A DNA stretch of 64,000 bases. It comes from Phialocephala subalpina (lineage: Eukaryota > Ascomycota > Leotiomycetes > Helotiales > Mollisiaceae). Each line of letters opens with the position of its first letter. Positions within the stretch are counted from its first letter, which is position 1. Where the stretch lies: the NCBI GenBank assembly GCA_900073065.1, contig FJOG01000014.1, positions 608,803 to 672,802 on the forward strand. Reading direction: 5' to 3'. Below, piece by piece: positions 22,871-35,000 of the stretch. The notes beneath the pieces were generated by a model, which was not told where the DNA came from, ran no database searches, and saw only the letters and a list, made by a program, of their open reading frames with translations. The translations under genes were made by a program, and so were the position numbers.

Positions 22871-23312
22871 TTATATAAACACACCATCGAGCCTGAAGCC
22901 AAATTGAGGCTGGAGCAGGTGGGTCCTTGGGTGCAGTGCCGATGAATCGCCACCCACAACTTGGCATTCGTGTTTGATGATGGAGCCATCGAGGAGAGCA
23001 AACTGCGGTTGGAACCAGAAACATGTCCAGGGGGCCATGCAGCGTCCGGGATTTTGCTCGGTAGCGATGCAGTCTCCTGGCTGGGAAGCTGTTGTCAACC
23101 ACTCGATCGCTCACATAATCACCGAGGATCAAGGGTTGATATATGATAAATCTTGGGCTGCTTTGTACCCATGGCCGGAGTACTGTTGGGTGGCTTGAAT
23201 CGCTGCCCTCGACGGTTACGGTTGAACTCTCAGGCTGCAACGCAACGCTGAATCTCTGACAGTGTTCGAAAGTAACGGTCTGTCCCGGGTTTGGCCCAGG
23301 CATAACTCTCAT
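22871..23312 (-). CDS. Spliced small protein of unknown function, 5' end uncertain
   Basis: Exons 23312-23169 and 23080-22871 (minus) give 117 residues; the 88-bp intron has a GTACAA donor, a TTGACAAC branch-like site and a TTCCCAG acceptor, with phase 0 on both sides. The frame is MRVMPGPNPGQTVTFEHCQR...TVLRPW then PGDCIATEQNPGRCMAPWTC, FWFQPQFALLDG, HECQVV and a stop at 22871-22873. The frame stays open upstream to about 23358, right after a TTAG acceptor-like site, so a further 5' exon that might encode a signal peptide is possible. I could not resolve it in phase. The spaced Cys and Trp suggest a secreted protein; no family recognised. It could also be an eroded gene. Confidence 0.4.
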
Positions 23313-24708
23313 GCATTGGTTGCCTGAGGAGGAAGGTCCAGGACGACAATTACGAAGTTGCTAATGTGGCTGCATGTGTGCATATATTGATTGCTTTTTA
23401 CGAACTTTTGATGATGTGAGCGGATTTGCGGATTTGTTTACAAAATGTTATTCGACTTCGTGGGAGGCAGGAGGCAAGAGGCGAGAACGATGACAAGCAG
23501 ATCCAGAGTGAGGCGTACGCGAGCCACATTAGGGGTAAGGAACGTCCAAGGGGGCGGCGCCTGCCTCCTATTTAGCTAGACTGCCCTCCCGCCGCGCTGG
23601 AGACGGAAAGGGAGACGCTCATCAATATATCTACTACTACTATTAAATTTCCTAAACCTACCCACTGCGTATTCGCACTCGTCCACCTCCCACCTCCCAC
23701 CTCCCACCTCGGCGCTCAGCACTTACAGTAGCACTCAGCACTCACTGCAGCTGGGCTGGCCTTCAGCGCTTTGTTTTGCCTCCCAGCATCTGCAGCTTGC
23801 AGGCCCAGCGTCGGCAGCCCCTATCTCCACCGTCAGCCTTGCTTTCGTAGATCACTCCGACTGGCCCTGTCTTAGCTGAGCGTATTGCTATTTCCTTATT
23901 AAAAGAATTCGAGACCCATCCGCGCTTGCTTCTGGCACAAAAATAATTTCGATTTTGGAGCAGAGTACTTGTCATTTATTCATTAACGTCGGCGTATGAG
24001 ATCTGGGCCCAGGGCACCCCCCTGTTCCTTCCATTCCTGTCTCACGCTCTCGCGGCAGCCAGACGCTTGTACATACCACATCCCAAAACATAGCAGCTCC
24101 GACAATACCATACCACCTACCTCACTTCGTCTCCCGGTCTCCATTAGTCTGCTTTCGTCCCTTCTCCTTCATTTCCTGATCGGGAGGGTCCTTTGTCATT
24201 TACGCTCCTTTCGAAACACAACTCCAACTTCTTGGGCGACTTCGACCCTTCCAGTCCTTTCCTGTACCCTCACCACCATTGGGTTGTTAAACGTAGACAA
24301 AAGTAGGGGTTTTTGGTTTAGAACATTGTCGCGAGACACAGGACTAAAGGTACGTCGCATGCGCCCGTCTTGCAGAAACACAAACAAACCAATTGCTTTC
24401 ACCTTTGGCTGCTACCCGTCGCCCTCGAGACATCTTCGCTCTGCTCGAAGGATGTAGTGGTACAATATGCGGAAACCCGCAGACCCGAACCCACGAGGAC
24501 TATCGACCCTCCCACAAACCCTCATTCCTTGTTTGCCATGGAGATCTATACTGATATCAATGGCCTGCAGATACACTCATTTTCGTCGCCCTCTTCTCCG
24601 CCAACAGTATCCATTTCAGGATATTGTATCCATATCGAACCGAAAGCCACCTGATCGTAAAGTTAGGGTAGACGGGGTCCACAGCTGGGCTGGGAGGATA
24701 TAATAATA
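23313..24708. other. Promoter and leader region before the Tcp11-family gene
   Basis: No gene is supported. A CTCCCAC tandem repeat lies at about 23682-23710. From about 23980 on the sequence is pyrimidine-rich with several plausible 5' UTR splice sites, which fits a long spliced leader for the gene starting at 24709. Confidence 0.45.
23682..23710. repeat. CTCCCAC tandem repeat
   Basis: Four head-to-tail copies of a 7-bp unit (CCCACCT) sit in the presumed promoter of the Tcp11-family gene. Confidence 0.75.
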
Positions 24709-26762
24709 ATGGAGTCCGATGCTGGGAAGAGAGAGCGGGGGAACAGTGTTGTTGGAACAAATGGACATCCTAACCCGCCGACAAACAACGACGGCTCTAT
24801 GTCGACTCCACAAGTCGGGGAATCACGGTCCCAGAATACCATAGACATACACATCGAAGAAACAGGGTACGGTATTGAGGGTCAAAAGGACAAATCTGCT
24901 GGAAACCCTTCGCCGAGAAACCAACACTATGCCCCGAGTACGGTGAATCGTCATGCACGATCAAGTCCGAGAGACCAGAGTCTCGCAGTTGAACCTCCAG
25001 TGACTAAGGGAACGCTCAGCGAGCTTGACGTCAACAAAATTGTAAATAACCCCAAATTGCGACACGACATCAATTTCGATCCAGATCTGCACTTCAGACC
25101 GAACCTCGATGGTGAAAAGGGGAGAAGGAAGACCGAGAAGGCAAACAACTTTTGGGAGACCATGCAAACACAACTTCAATGCTACCTCACGGACCGAGAA
25201 CAATTCGAAAAAGAACTTGGAGCTTCTGAATGGTGCTTACCCGCAACTTTGAAGGCTATTCGGGGCATCTTGGAAACCTTGGTTCCTCAGCGAGACCGTG
25301 CTTCGGTGGAGGAAACTTTCAATGTCGACTTGCTCATGCAACAGTTTCGAAAAGGAGTTGCAGATTTGGTGAAGCTGGCTTTATGGTTATCTCAGCTCTT
25401 GAAATGTCACTGTGCTCCCATGAGAGATAATTGGGTGGACGAAATGGTCACGCAGTTGAGTGACGGTGACCGCAACTGCGACGTGGGTCTTCTTGTTGCT
25501 GGTATGAAGAATTTGCTTGGTGTATTGGAGGCGATGAAGCTGGTCCGTATATTGTTGATGATTTGAATAATATTGTACTGACTGTGATATAGGACGTAGC
25601 GAATCACCAAATTCGCTGCTTGCGGCCGCTTCTCATCGAGGACACTGTTCACTTCGAGCAGAAATTTTTCATGAAGAAGATTGCCATGGGAAGGGTTGAC
25701 ATTGCTGGAGCACATGCTTGGTTTAGAAGAGCAAACACGTTGCCGGACATCCCAAATCTGGACGTGTCGGCACACACTCAAGGCAACACGTGGGATTTCA
25801 TCAAGGCATTAGTGAATCTTACACTGCCATCAAAGTCCGAGCTGTTCCCGCATACTTTCTTGTTCGACGAGGAGCGGTTGATCAAGCTTCGTTCGGATAT
25901 GCTAGATTTGATCAATCTCGAGATATGCATGCAACTCTATCGAAACCTTGAGTCGCAAAGCAGATCTCAAGATGTACGATATACAGCACCAGACGACACT
26001 CCGACTGGATCGTTTATATCCTCACCTTGTGATCGACCAGCATCGCCGGCGGACAACACAACGCTCTCCTCACCAACTGTTCCATTGCCTCACCATTTCG
26101 CCAAGCAAAATCTTGCCCAAGAGCGAGGTCACTTCATCCGACACCCATCAGGCAGACAGATATGGGTGCCAAAGGTTGAGGAAGGACTGACAGTTTCTGC
26201 AACATCAAGTCCACGATCCTCACCTTCATCTACCGCTTCAACGCCAGACACTTTGCCCCCAACGCCTCTTTATCTATCACTACCTTCCTCGGACTCGGCT
26301 TCTCAAGTTCGGTCATCTCTACTCGCCATTCTTTCCTCATCAAACACCAACGATAAATGGGCATCGCTCTCCCCTGCTTTGGCTCTTCAAATCCTCCGAT
26401 CTACTACGACGCCGCTCACTCGCCTGCCTCAATTCGAATCGCACTTAGCTTTCCATCTTTCAAACTCTAGGTCACGAGTCTACCAAGAAGCCGAGGAACG
26501 TGTTCTTTCTCAAACGTTCCCAGTCTTACAAAAACTCATCGACAACTACACGCCTCTAACAAGTCTTCAAATCTTCGAAGCTGCCACCACTCCCAGGAAT
26601 GGACCCTCCGCAATGCCTCAAGCGAATGGGTTGAAAGAAGAGATCTCCGAGATTGCAACCCGAATTGCACACATTGGAATTCTTCACTGGAGAGTCTGGG
26701 CACCTCTGGCTTATCTTGTTGATCCTGATGCGGAGGATGATACGAACCAGGGCATGCCTTGA
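24709..26762 (+). CDS. Tcp11/SOK1-family protein
   Basis: Exons 24709-25542 and 25593-26762 give 667 residues; the 50-bp intron (GTCCGT donor, CTGAC branch, ATAG acceptor) joins EAMKL to DVANHQIRCLRPLLIEDTVH. The first about 140 residues are disordered. The Tcp11 domain follows: FWETMQTQLQCYLTDREQFE, VLEAMKLDVANHQIR, EDTVHFEQKFFMKKIAMGRV, and a late block with ISEIATRIAHIGILHWRVWA. Ser/Thr-rich insertions lie at about residues 430-530. Yeast Sok1 is a high-copy suppressor of protein kinase A defects, so a role in cAMP/PKA signalling is possible, but the molecular activity is unknown. The start at 24709 is the first ATG in frame before the conserved part. Confidence 0.88.
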
Positions 26763-29700
26763 ATTGAATTCCTTCGAGGTACGAATTAGTTACAGAGCTC
26801 CAAGGATTCCAAGAAGGTCGAGCCGAGGGCAGAAGATATTGTCAGCAGACATTGATCTAGCTAGTTACAGTATGCTTCAGACGAGATCGTTTACTTTCGA
26901 CAAGCGGAGGAGAGAAGGCTTTGCTACAAGCCAGAGCCTCGAAAGATTGAATGCCATCCAAGAGGCGACACACGGAATACTTTACACTCATTATACACCA
27001 GACCTGGAATTTTCCTTACTGTTCTGCATTTTTTGGTGTTGGTCATGTCATGCATTTACGCTACCTGCGATACCCAACCCGTCTACTTTACTCAAATCGA
27101 AACCTTCCAATTCCAATTGTAATATAGTTCTCTGAGCTTACCTTGTCAGCTCATTCAAAAATCCAAGTTACTTTGTTCAGGGGGCGTGGCGCTACTTGCA
27201 AGCATTGGAATAAATTAAAATAGCGGGTTGCAGTTTCTTGTTCTTTTTGGCTGGCGCTACACAGAGGTTGGGATAGGATAGGATTGTATGTACTTTTGGT
27301 GTTGGATTATTATTGTTGGAGAAGTCCTACCTTAGATTTTAGGCTTACGCTCCTGCCGACGAGTATTGAATTGGTACTTTAGACGAGTGAAGGGTACAAG
27401 AATGAATACCTGGTTGAAAGTTATTTTCAGCTTCAGAGAATCTACTTCTTCGGTGTGCTATGATATGTCAAAAACTTGGCGATTGTGGTGATTGGAGCGT
27501 CGGTTACTGTGCTTTGATCCAAGTTTCTCGAAACTCGAGATGATAGTCCCTTCGATCTGGGAGTGGGAAAGCCTTGAGAATGTCTGTAGCGAGGCCATAA
27601 CAAGTGATTAGAAGAAAGTACGAGCTTCAGACGCCAAAGAGCACTACTCTACTTTCGAAGCATGTCTGCCAAGTCAGAACAGACTTCACTCCCGTAGCAG
27701 TCTCCTTCCTCAATACACACAATTCGACCACAAAGGTCTTCATGTGCTAAGATCCGACCGAGTCAAAATCATAGCTGCTCAAATTCAACTCAAATTCCTC
27801 ATTTCCATCTTATCTTATCAACCACAGCTAGAACCTTACGACCCCGAAGAGTCAAAGCATCCGACTGAGAATGACTCACCAACTCACTCAACTCGCCCGC
27901 GGAATATAAAACATCGTTGATGTTCGGGCAAGGCAAACAACAAGCACAACATTCCCAACTCATGAATCAAGGAAGCCGGACGATCGACGACGCATTGCTC
28001 GCATTGTTCTTCGTCTTTCAGAGGAGGGACAATGAACTTGACTTTTTTGGCCCTGGAGCAAATTTGGGGACCGCGATTGTCCTCAGATATCTATTTGACG
28101 GACTGCGGCTGTCAAGACATATTACGCTGTCAACATCTTGTAGCTAGTCGGACGACTTCTACTGCGAATTGTCGCAAGTATATCTCTCCTAAAACTAGGA
28201 CTTTGACTTTGAGATACCGGACGCTCCTCGGACGACAGCCTTTATTCCAGACACGCTAAATCGTCGCAAGTATTGTACACGTCTCGTCCGACTCTGGCCG
28301 TGATGTTCGCAGCAAAATTCATTATGACGGAGACGAACTTTCTTTAAGGATATTCAAACGAAATGAGCACCTCCAAAATCAAGCGCAAGAGAAAAAGAGC
28401 ATTGCTGGCAAGCACTTATAATGCGGTCTATGATCTCGCAATGGACACCATCCGTCTCCGCAGCCGCCATGAGTTGTCGTGGGTTACGTATTTGAAGATT
28501 TGAAGAGCCTCTTTGGAAACGAGTATGCGACTTTATAGTACCTCATGTTCGTGGTGAGGCTGAGAGACGGATGAATCATATGCTGCCTCTGAAATGGGAT
28601 CCATAGAAAGTAGCTAGAACTGCAGTTGAAGTCTTGAAGTTGAAGAGTCGACCCTCTACTAGTGTATGACTCACTGAAGTAGTGTACAGTATCTTCGTCT
28701 CTCGGAGAAAGACGAATCCCGCTGAGACATGCACGCTGGTGAGGTTCCCGGCAAACCCATGAGCGATCCCAAGAAGCGCCTGAACCCAAGGAGATTAGAT
28801 TCTTTATATTTCGTCAGAGCGGCGGCGTGCTTGACGATGCGTTGTTGTCTTTTGCGTTTTTGGGGCAGTGGATGTCTGGAGCTGTCGATTTGGTAGGTGG
28901 TTTGAGACGGTTGATAGTGGGGCTGGAGAGATGTATGTGTTGTCAACATTTTGTTTATATTCGGACGACATTGTATACTGAAATTTCGGAGGGAAATTTC
29001 TCACCCGGCCAGGCCAGTAATGAAGGAATGTTGAACGGTTGTTAGACAGAAACGTCTTGCGTATTGAATCGTCGGAAGTACATCTCTCGTCCGGCTAGAA
29101 CCGAGATGTTGACACCAAAATACAATATAGCAGGGAAAAATATGGAAATTAAACACACTCAAAACCGCAACAAGACATTAGAGATCCACTAGCGTCACTA
29201 GTGTTCAGTCGTAATATGGTTCTTAATCTCAAAATAAGCCGATCTGATATTTCTCCGCTAACCGCATGAGTTGTGCGGGACGACCGAGTTGAGTTGCGGC
29301 TTAACAACGACATGACGAGGATGTGCTACTATACTTCTTCGCGCTCGCGGTAAGACTTGGTAATGAGTCAGGGAGTGGAAGAGCCATAGACTAAGCTTGG
29401 TAAAGAGATTTGTGAATGGGAACTGCAAGATTTGAGTTGAAGTTTTGACTCAAGGTAATAGAAATTAGGATACGGTTCGACTCCGAGGCCACCTATTAAA
29501 AATAAATGGAGAAGGCAGATAGTGCGGCCGCATCGCGAATCAAAACGTCCTTCTTCCTCATTCTCTCGGATCCAAGAGCTGGTTCAAATGCGTTTCCGAA
29601 GCTTCACGAAGCATGCACTGTCTTGCTTTTCGTCTCTGGTAACCAGCTTTGTGGTCTTGCCAACGACTGTTATGATGATCCTTGTGTGTGGGGAAGTGGT

Positions 29701-32038
29701 TGTGCTTGTGGAACCCATTGATATTTGACAAATTGAGAGTGTTGTCAAGGTGCGTTGTGCTATCAAAATTATGTCTCTTATTGAACGACATGAGGAAGAT
29801 CCGACGATGAGTATATAGCTCGTCAACACCTTATGTTTCCGGTCAAAGCAATATTCTTCCCAAAAACTATCCTGGAGAATAGGATACATCATATCGCTTG
29901 ACTGAACCTAGGATATTGATAGCACAATGTATTTTGTCAAGGAATAGTAGCACAAGCTGTTGTATGCTTTCGTATGGAACGGCGTTTAAATAATTTGCCA
30001 CATGGTGGAATGCTCTCAGAGCGCAAACCAACATTGAGAGTCAATGAGAGTCGCTGGCAATCCATCATTTGGTACTTTGCAATATCGAAGTTGCTGGCTT
30101 GTGGTCTAGAAACGAAGACATGCTATTGCACTTGTTCTTGTTCAAGGTGATTCAGAGATACCCTAATCAGGTGTTGACTTGGGGCTGAGATGCGTGAATC
30201 GAAGGCAGCTAGGTCGGAGTTGAAGCCTTGGACTTGGCTTTCAGAAGACTGGAGTTGAGACGAAAAATTGGGGAGTCAGGATGTCTGTCCAAGGCTTGAA
30301 TAATATGGCAGCAGAAATGAATAGAGGGACTTTGGTGCGCCATCAATACTCTATCTCAACAGGATGCTGCATCGAGTTTGCATTATCGAGGTTTGGCGTG
30401 CCCCGACGACCCCACGATTGACCAAGTCAGACACCAAATCACGCTGACTATTGAGCAACGAGGCGCATGGGATACAATAAGACGCCGCTCTGGAATTTTG
30501 CTTTGTGATGCGTTTTCTTAAGGCATTTTTGTAGAGATCCTAGATTGGGAGCATCCGTCAGCACCGAGTGGTGTGCACTCCTGCCAAACCAGGAAGGCAA
30601 CGCATGGCTACATGCTTTCCATTCGCTGAGGAAGGAACGAAGCAATGAGCGAAGACATCGACTTGACATCTGAAGCTTCCCAAAACACAGACCATGGTGA
30701 GCAGCAACAGAAACACAGCACATAAATCATGAAGTGCGCGACGCCTTGATACGTTGGATATGACTGCGAGTTGCACCTGGCGAAGACCTCGTTTGCGGGA
30801 CAACAGTCTGGAAGGAAACGGAAAACCGCAAACATCTCGTTTGCTTTATAAAACATTGCGGACGTTGGATTGTGCGTGCAACAATGAGACTCGAACCATT
30901 TCGCAAACAGCAGAAGCAAACTGGTTCATTCTCGAGGCTTTGCCTGCCGAGTGACGCCAGTCGCCCCAACTCCGACGAACTATTGTTGTCTCACTTTCTG
31001 GTCAGCGGTCAGAGCCCAAGCGTAACTGGGCGTCGAATAAGAAAAGCCTTGCATTATGAGGCTCTGAAGTTTGTGCAAACCATCGTCGAGTTGTGCACTG
31101 CTCGTCGCTTCATCTGCCATGCTCCTCGGTTTGTACTTCAGGACTTGGACGCTGATCACAATCTCTGCAAGCTTTCCCTCGTTTCGCGATGATACAGTAT
31201 CACTGAAGACCATCCAACGGTGCATGATGTTGACATTGTTCTCCTGATGCTTTTTTTACCTTCAAGATCTCCTGGTCAACGCCCCACCGAAGGAAGCGCT
31301 TTGCACCATGCTCTCACCAGCCAGCCCCTGCAAGCAGCTTTACCGTAAATTCAAGCTTGGAGTTCCACCAACTTCGTGGCATCGACAGTCAAAAAAACAA
31401 TGATTTACAAAGAGTGAGACGTTTTTGGTGCCACCGAGTACCTCGAATTGGCTCGATTGAGGGGTCCTCGGGGACGTTTGTGAGGACTTCAAACCGTGAT
31501 GCAGAGGAGCCTAGCTGCAGCAAGCCGAGGAAGGCAGTTGATACGCTTATTGGCCCTCTGATCCTGTTGGGCGAACCAAACAAAACCTGCCACACATGAG
31601 TCCTCGTAAGAGAGAGCTGGTGCATGCGCACAACGGACCAAACGGACAAATTCCAAGGCTGGACGAAAAGCGTTTGCGCTTTGAAGGCTGTAATAGGTAA
31701 ACTGAGGTTATTTTCGCAAAATAAATGTACCACTGCGGTATTAGCCGATCGTTCATCCGGTCCAAGCTTCCAATCAAAACAATTGCCCGCTATTGCCTCC
31801 CAGCCTCCAAGAATCATAACACACAAACTTATCGCCCTCCGCAGACTGGGTTCTTCGATATCATACCTGGTCATATCGACTCTTTCGAACTCCCTTTGCC
31901 CACTGCCCGCCTGTGGAGCCAAGGTCACCCGGTTACTGGGGCTCAGCCGCAGTTCTCCAACCAGCCATCTTTCGAAGACTGGCAATAGCAAACTTCTCAT
32001 GCGTCCTCGACTTCGCGGTTGACCTTTGATCTGGCAGG
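26763..32038. other. 5.3-kb gene-poor region with degenerate repeats
   Basis: I could not support any gene here. ORFs up to about 107 residues occur on both strands, and the 267-residue minus ORF at 31389-32192 overlaps the next gene's start and looks like chance. Repeated hairpin motifs at 28.1-29.1 kb are listed separately. The last kilobase is presumably the promoter of the gene at 32039. Confidence 0.5.
28128..29113. repeat. Dispersed degenerate repeat built on TCGGACGAC ... TCGTCCG arms
   Basis: Three copies share the ordered motifs TCGGACGAC, then AATCGTCGCAAGTA (or one- to two-base variants), then ATCTCTC/TCTCGTCCG. The starts are 28148, 28228 and 28961. In copies 2 and 3 the outer TCGGACGA (28228-28235; 28961-28968) and TCGTCCG(A) (28284-28291; 29088-29094) are reverse complements, so each can fold back. 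TGTCAACAT-TTGT precedes copies 1 and 3. No protein frame is conserved. Confidence 0.5.
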
Positions 32039-35000
32039 ATGGGGGCAGACCGGAAGAAATTCGAATTACCTCAGGCCACCGATACAGCAACAGACACCGT
32101 CGAGTCAACAAATGGAGGTGCGAGCGCATTGGACTCCCAGATTCAGAGTGACTATACGCTGCCAGAGGGGAAGGATGTGGTGATACCCACAAGGAGGAAG
32201 CATCGAGATAAGGACGGTCACGCAGGGCTCAATTCGAACAAGAGTCAGACATCGTTGCTCATAGAATACTTTGAGGGTGGGAAAGGCAGGGAAGCTGATG
32301 GTCGACGTCCATCGTACGTATTACCATCCCATCTCAACGTCGAATTCACAGCCTTGAATCATGGACTGACTGGAACTATAGTGTACGAGTCAAGGTAACT
32401 CCATCCAGCAAGAGCAGAAGCAGATCCTCGAACGACCATATCCAAATCACCGAACGGAACTCCAAATCGCGGAAGGCTTTGTACACCCAACGGATTCCAC
32501 TATCCGATAGACTCAGATCACCCGAGCCCGAGGGGGATGGTGACAGCCTTAACTCTTATCGCTCAGCGACTGAAGAATCCAACGTAACATCAAGAGGTGG
32601 GGGTCCAATTGAGGTCGAGATGATGCCTAAACGCCATGGCAGCCCTCTGATTCCCACTGAGAGCTCGAGATATGTACACGCAAACCCCTCCGAGATATCG
32701 TCGATGCCTGCCGATAGCTTCCTCGATGGCAGCAACTCTCCCGCACGGAAAGGCGGCCGAAGTTTGAGTCGAGGAGAAGCTCTAGCCGCTGGAGCCCTAA
32801 CTGGAGCAGCAGCTGCTGCGGTCGCCGATAAGCTCAAAACACCTTCACGAAGACGCAGTCGAAGCCTCAGTCGAGAACGAATCGTTGCCCAGAAAGCGGT
32901 GGAGAAAGTCCGAGGAGACAAGTCCGAGCGGCGTCGAAAGCATAGTAGCAGGAGTCGAAGTGTAAGCGGAGAACATGCAGGATCTATCACATCACCCCGT
33001 CGGCGGTCGAGTCGGGGCTATCATGTGGAAGAATCTATGGTATCTGGTGGTGATCCCAGTCTTCTTAGCTCTCATGTGAGCGGCAGATCTGGCGATGCAC
33101 ACTCCTTCCTGTCAGGTACCTCGAAGTCATCTATTAATAATCCGAAACTCCTGGAAACCGTTGAGGACGCTATTCGGAGATTGATTCTGCCAGAACTCAC
33201 TCTCTTGAAACGAGAACAAAGCAAGCATCAGCAGCGTGACCGCGAACGAGACCGCCGAGGGTCAATCACTTCGGGAAGTGGAATTTCCAGAGATTCTCGC
33301 GAAGAATCGTCGAGTACCAGGCGACTATCTGACCGTGGAAGTGGTACCGACAGTTCTAGCAAGCCTAAGGTGATCTTAAATGACTCGGAAGTACTTTCTG
33401 AGAACGCCGCGAAGGGACGCAAGGACAAGAACATCGACCGTGTGAAGCTTGAGGATTCTCCAAGGGGCTTTGAGAGAGAGACGTCTGAAGAGACAGTGGT
33501 TCAGCCTGGAAAGGTGCGGAAGAAGCATAGCAGTGATCGACATCATGGTCTCGAGGCAGCGGCTGCTGGTGCTGGTATCGGAGCATTGGCAGCTGGTTTG
33601 CTACACAAGCATCAGTCGCAGGACTCACTCGATGCAGAACGGAAGGAACGTCGAAGACGGAGAACCAAGAGTCGTAGCAGGAGTGACAGTCTTGTCGAAA
33701 GCTACGAGGAACGAGAACATGAGACAGTGCCGCCTATGCCTCTGATGAGTGACATCAACGCCTCGGAGATCACGAGGAGTTCTATACTTTCAGCAGATAC
33801 GGAGAGACCCCACTCGGCTAGCCAGGAGCGAGTAACACCAATTCGGGAGGTCCCACGAGGCGTAGCTTCCCCATCATCACGAACACCGACGAGAACGCCT
33901 GTCGCCTTGCAACGTGGTCTAGGTACACAGCACTCGAATTTTTCACGTGATAACTTGAGTCTACAAAGTCCTACCGAAGAGGAACATCTTCATGGACATG
34001 AATACGAGTTGGACGAGCATGGCCGAAAAGTGCCAATGCACGAGGAGTACGACCAGGAGGATTCACTTGTCGAAGAGGAGCATCACGCAGGTCACGGCGG
34101 AACAATAGCAGCAGGTCTAGCGGGTGCAGCTGCGGGTGCTGGTTTGGCCGCGATGCATCACCGTCACGACCACGATGACCACGACGACCCAGAGCTCCTT
34201 GAAGAGGACCAAGCCATCCATCATGATGCTTACTACCACCAGGAAGTCCCACCGCCACTACGATATGTACCTTATGCTCAAGAACGACGTGGCTTGAGTC
34301 CAATCCAAAGTGTTTCCGGCTACACCGAAGGCGATCCGGATCAGCAGCAAAGAGACTCAAGGTTGACGCAGAGCACGGGATCATACTCCTCCTTGAACAA
34401 CAGATCAATACACCGGGACCGATCAGGACGATCCATGAAGTCTCTCGACTCGATAGGCAACGTACATGGTAATCGTCACGACTTTCCAGAAGTCCGAACG
34501 GGAGGTCTTGCGGATTCCGAGGTCACACAAGATGGCGAGTACTGGGAAGAACAACATCGAGAAAATGACCGACAGCGTGACCTCGATCAAGAGAGCTATC
34601 GTAGTTCTGATCCTAGGGCCGATTACAAGCACATGACCAACTACACAGATGACAGCATGGACGGTTCCAACCTCGATCGAGTCGCAGCTGGGCAAAATGT
34701 CCGAGGCCTTGGTGCAAATCCCAACTTTGTTCACACTCCGATTGCAGTTGAATCTGCTGTGGCTTCGCTAGTGAACGCTTCCGAGCTAACAGGGGAGTCG
34801 GGTTACTCTGGAAATCCTTCTCAAAGAGACCGTCGAGAATCTTATGCATCATATGAGGATGGCTCTGAAAAACATTTCACTAGTCGAGGAAATAGTCCAA
34901 CGAAGCATGATGGTACTCGGGACGTCGAATATGGTTCTGAGCAAGACATCCACAGCGAAAGGAACTCTCCGTCGAAGTACGCGGACGAATATGAGTTGGA

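Noticed and set aside
23458..23560. Signal-peptide-like minus-strand peptide starting MWLAYASLW
   Set aside because: No donor gives a phase that joins it to the spliced gene at 22871-23312; may be chance.
29440..29505. GGTTCGACTCC, a B-box-like string
   Set aside because: No T-arm pairing or upstream A-box at the right distance, so not called as tRNA.
31389..32192. 267-residue minus-strand ORF
   Set aside because: Overlaps the start of the giant Ser/Arg-rich gene, has no family motif, and no splice or promoter support.
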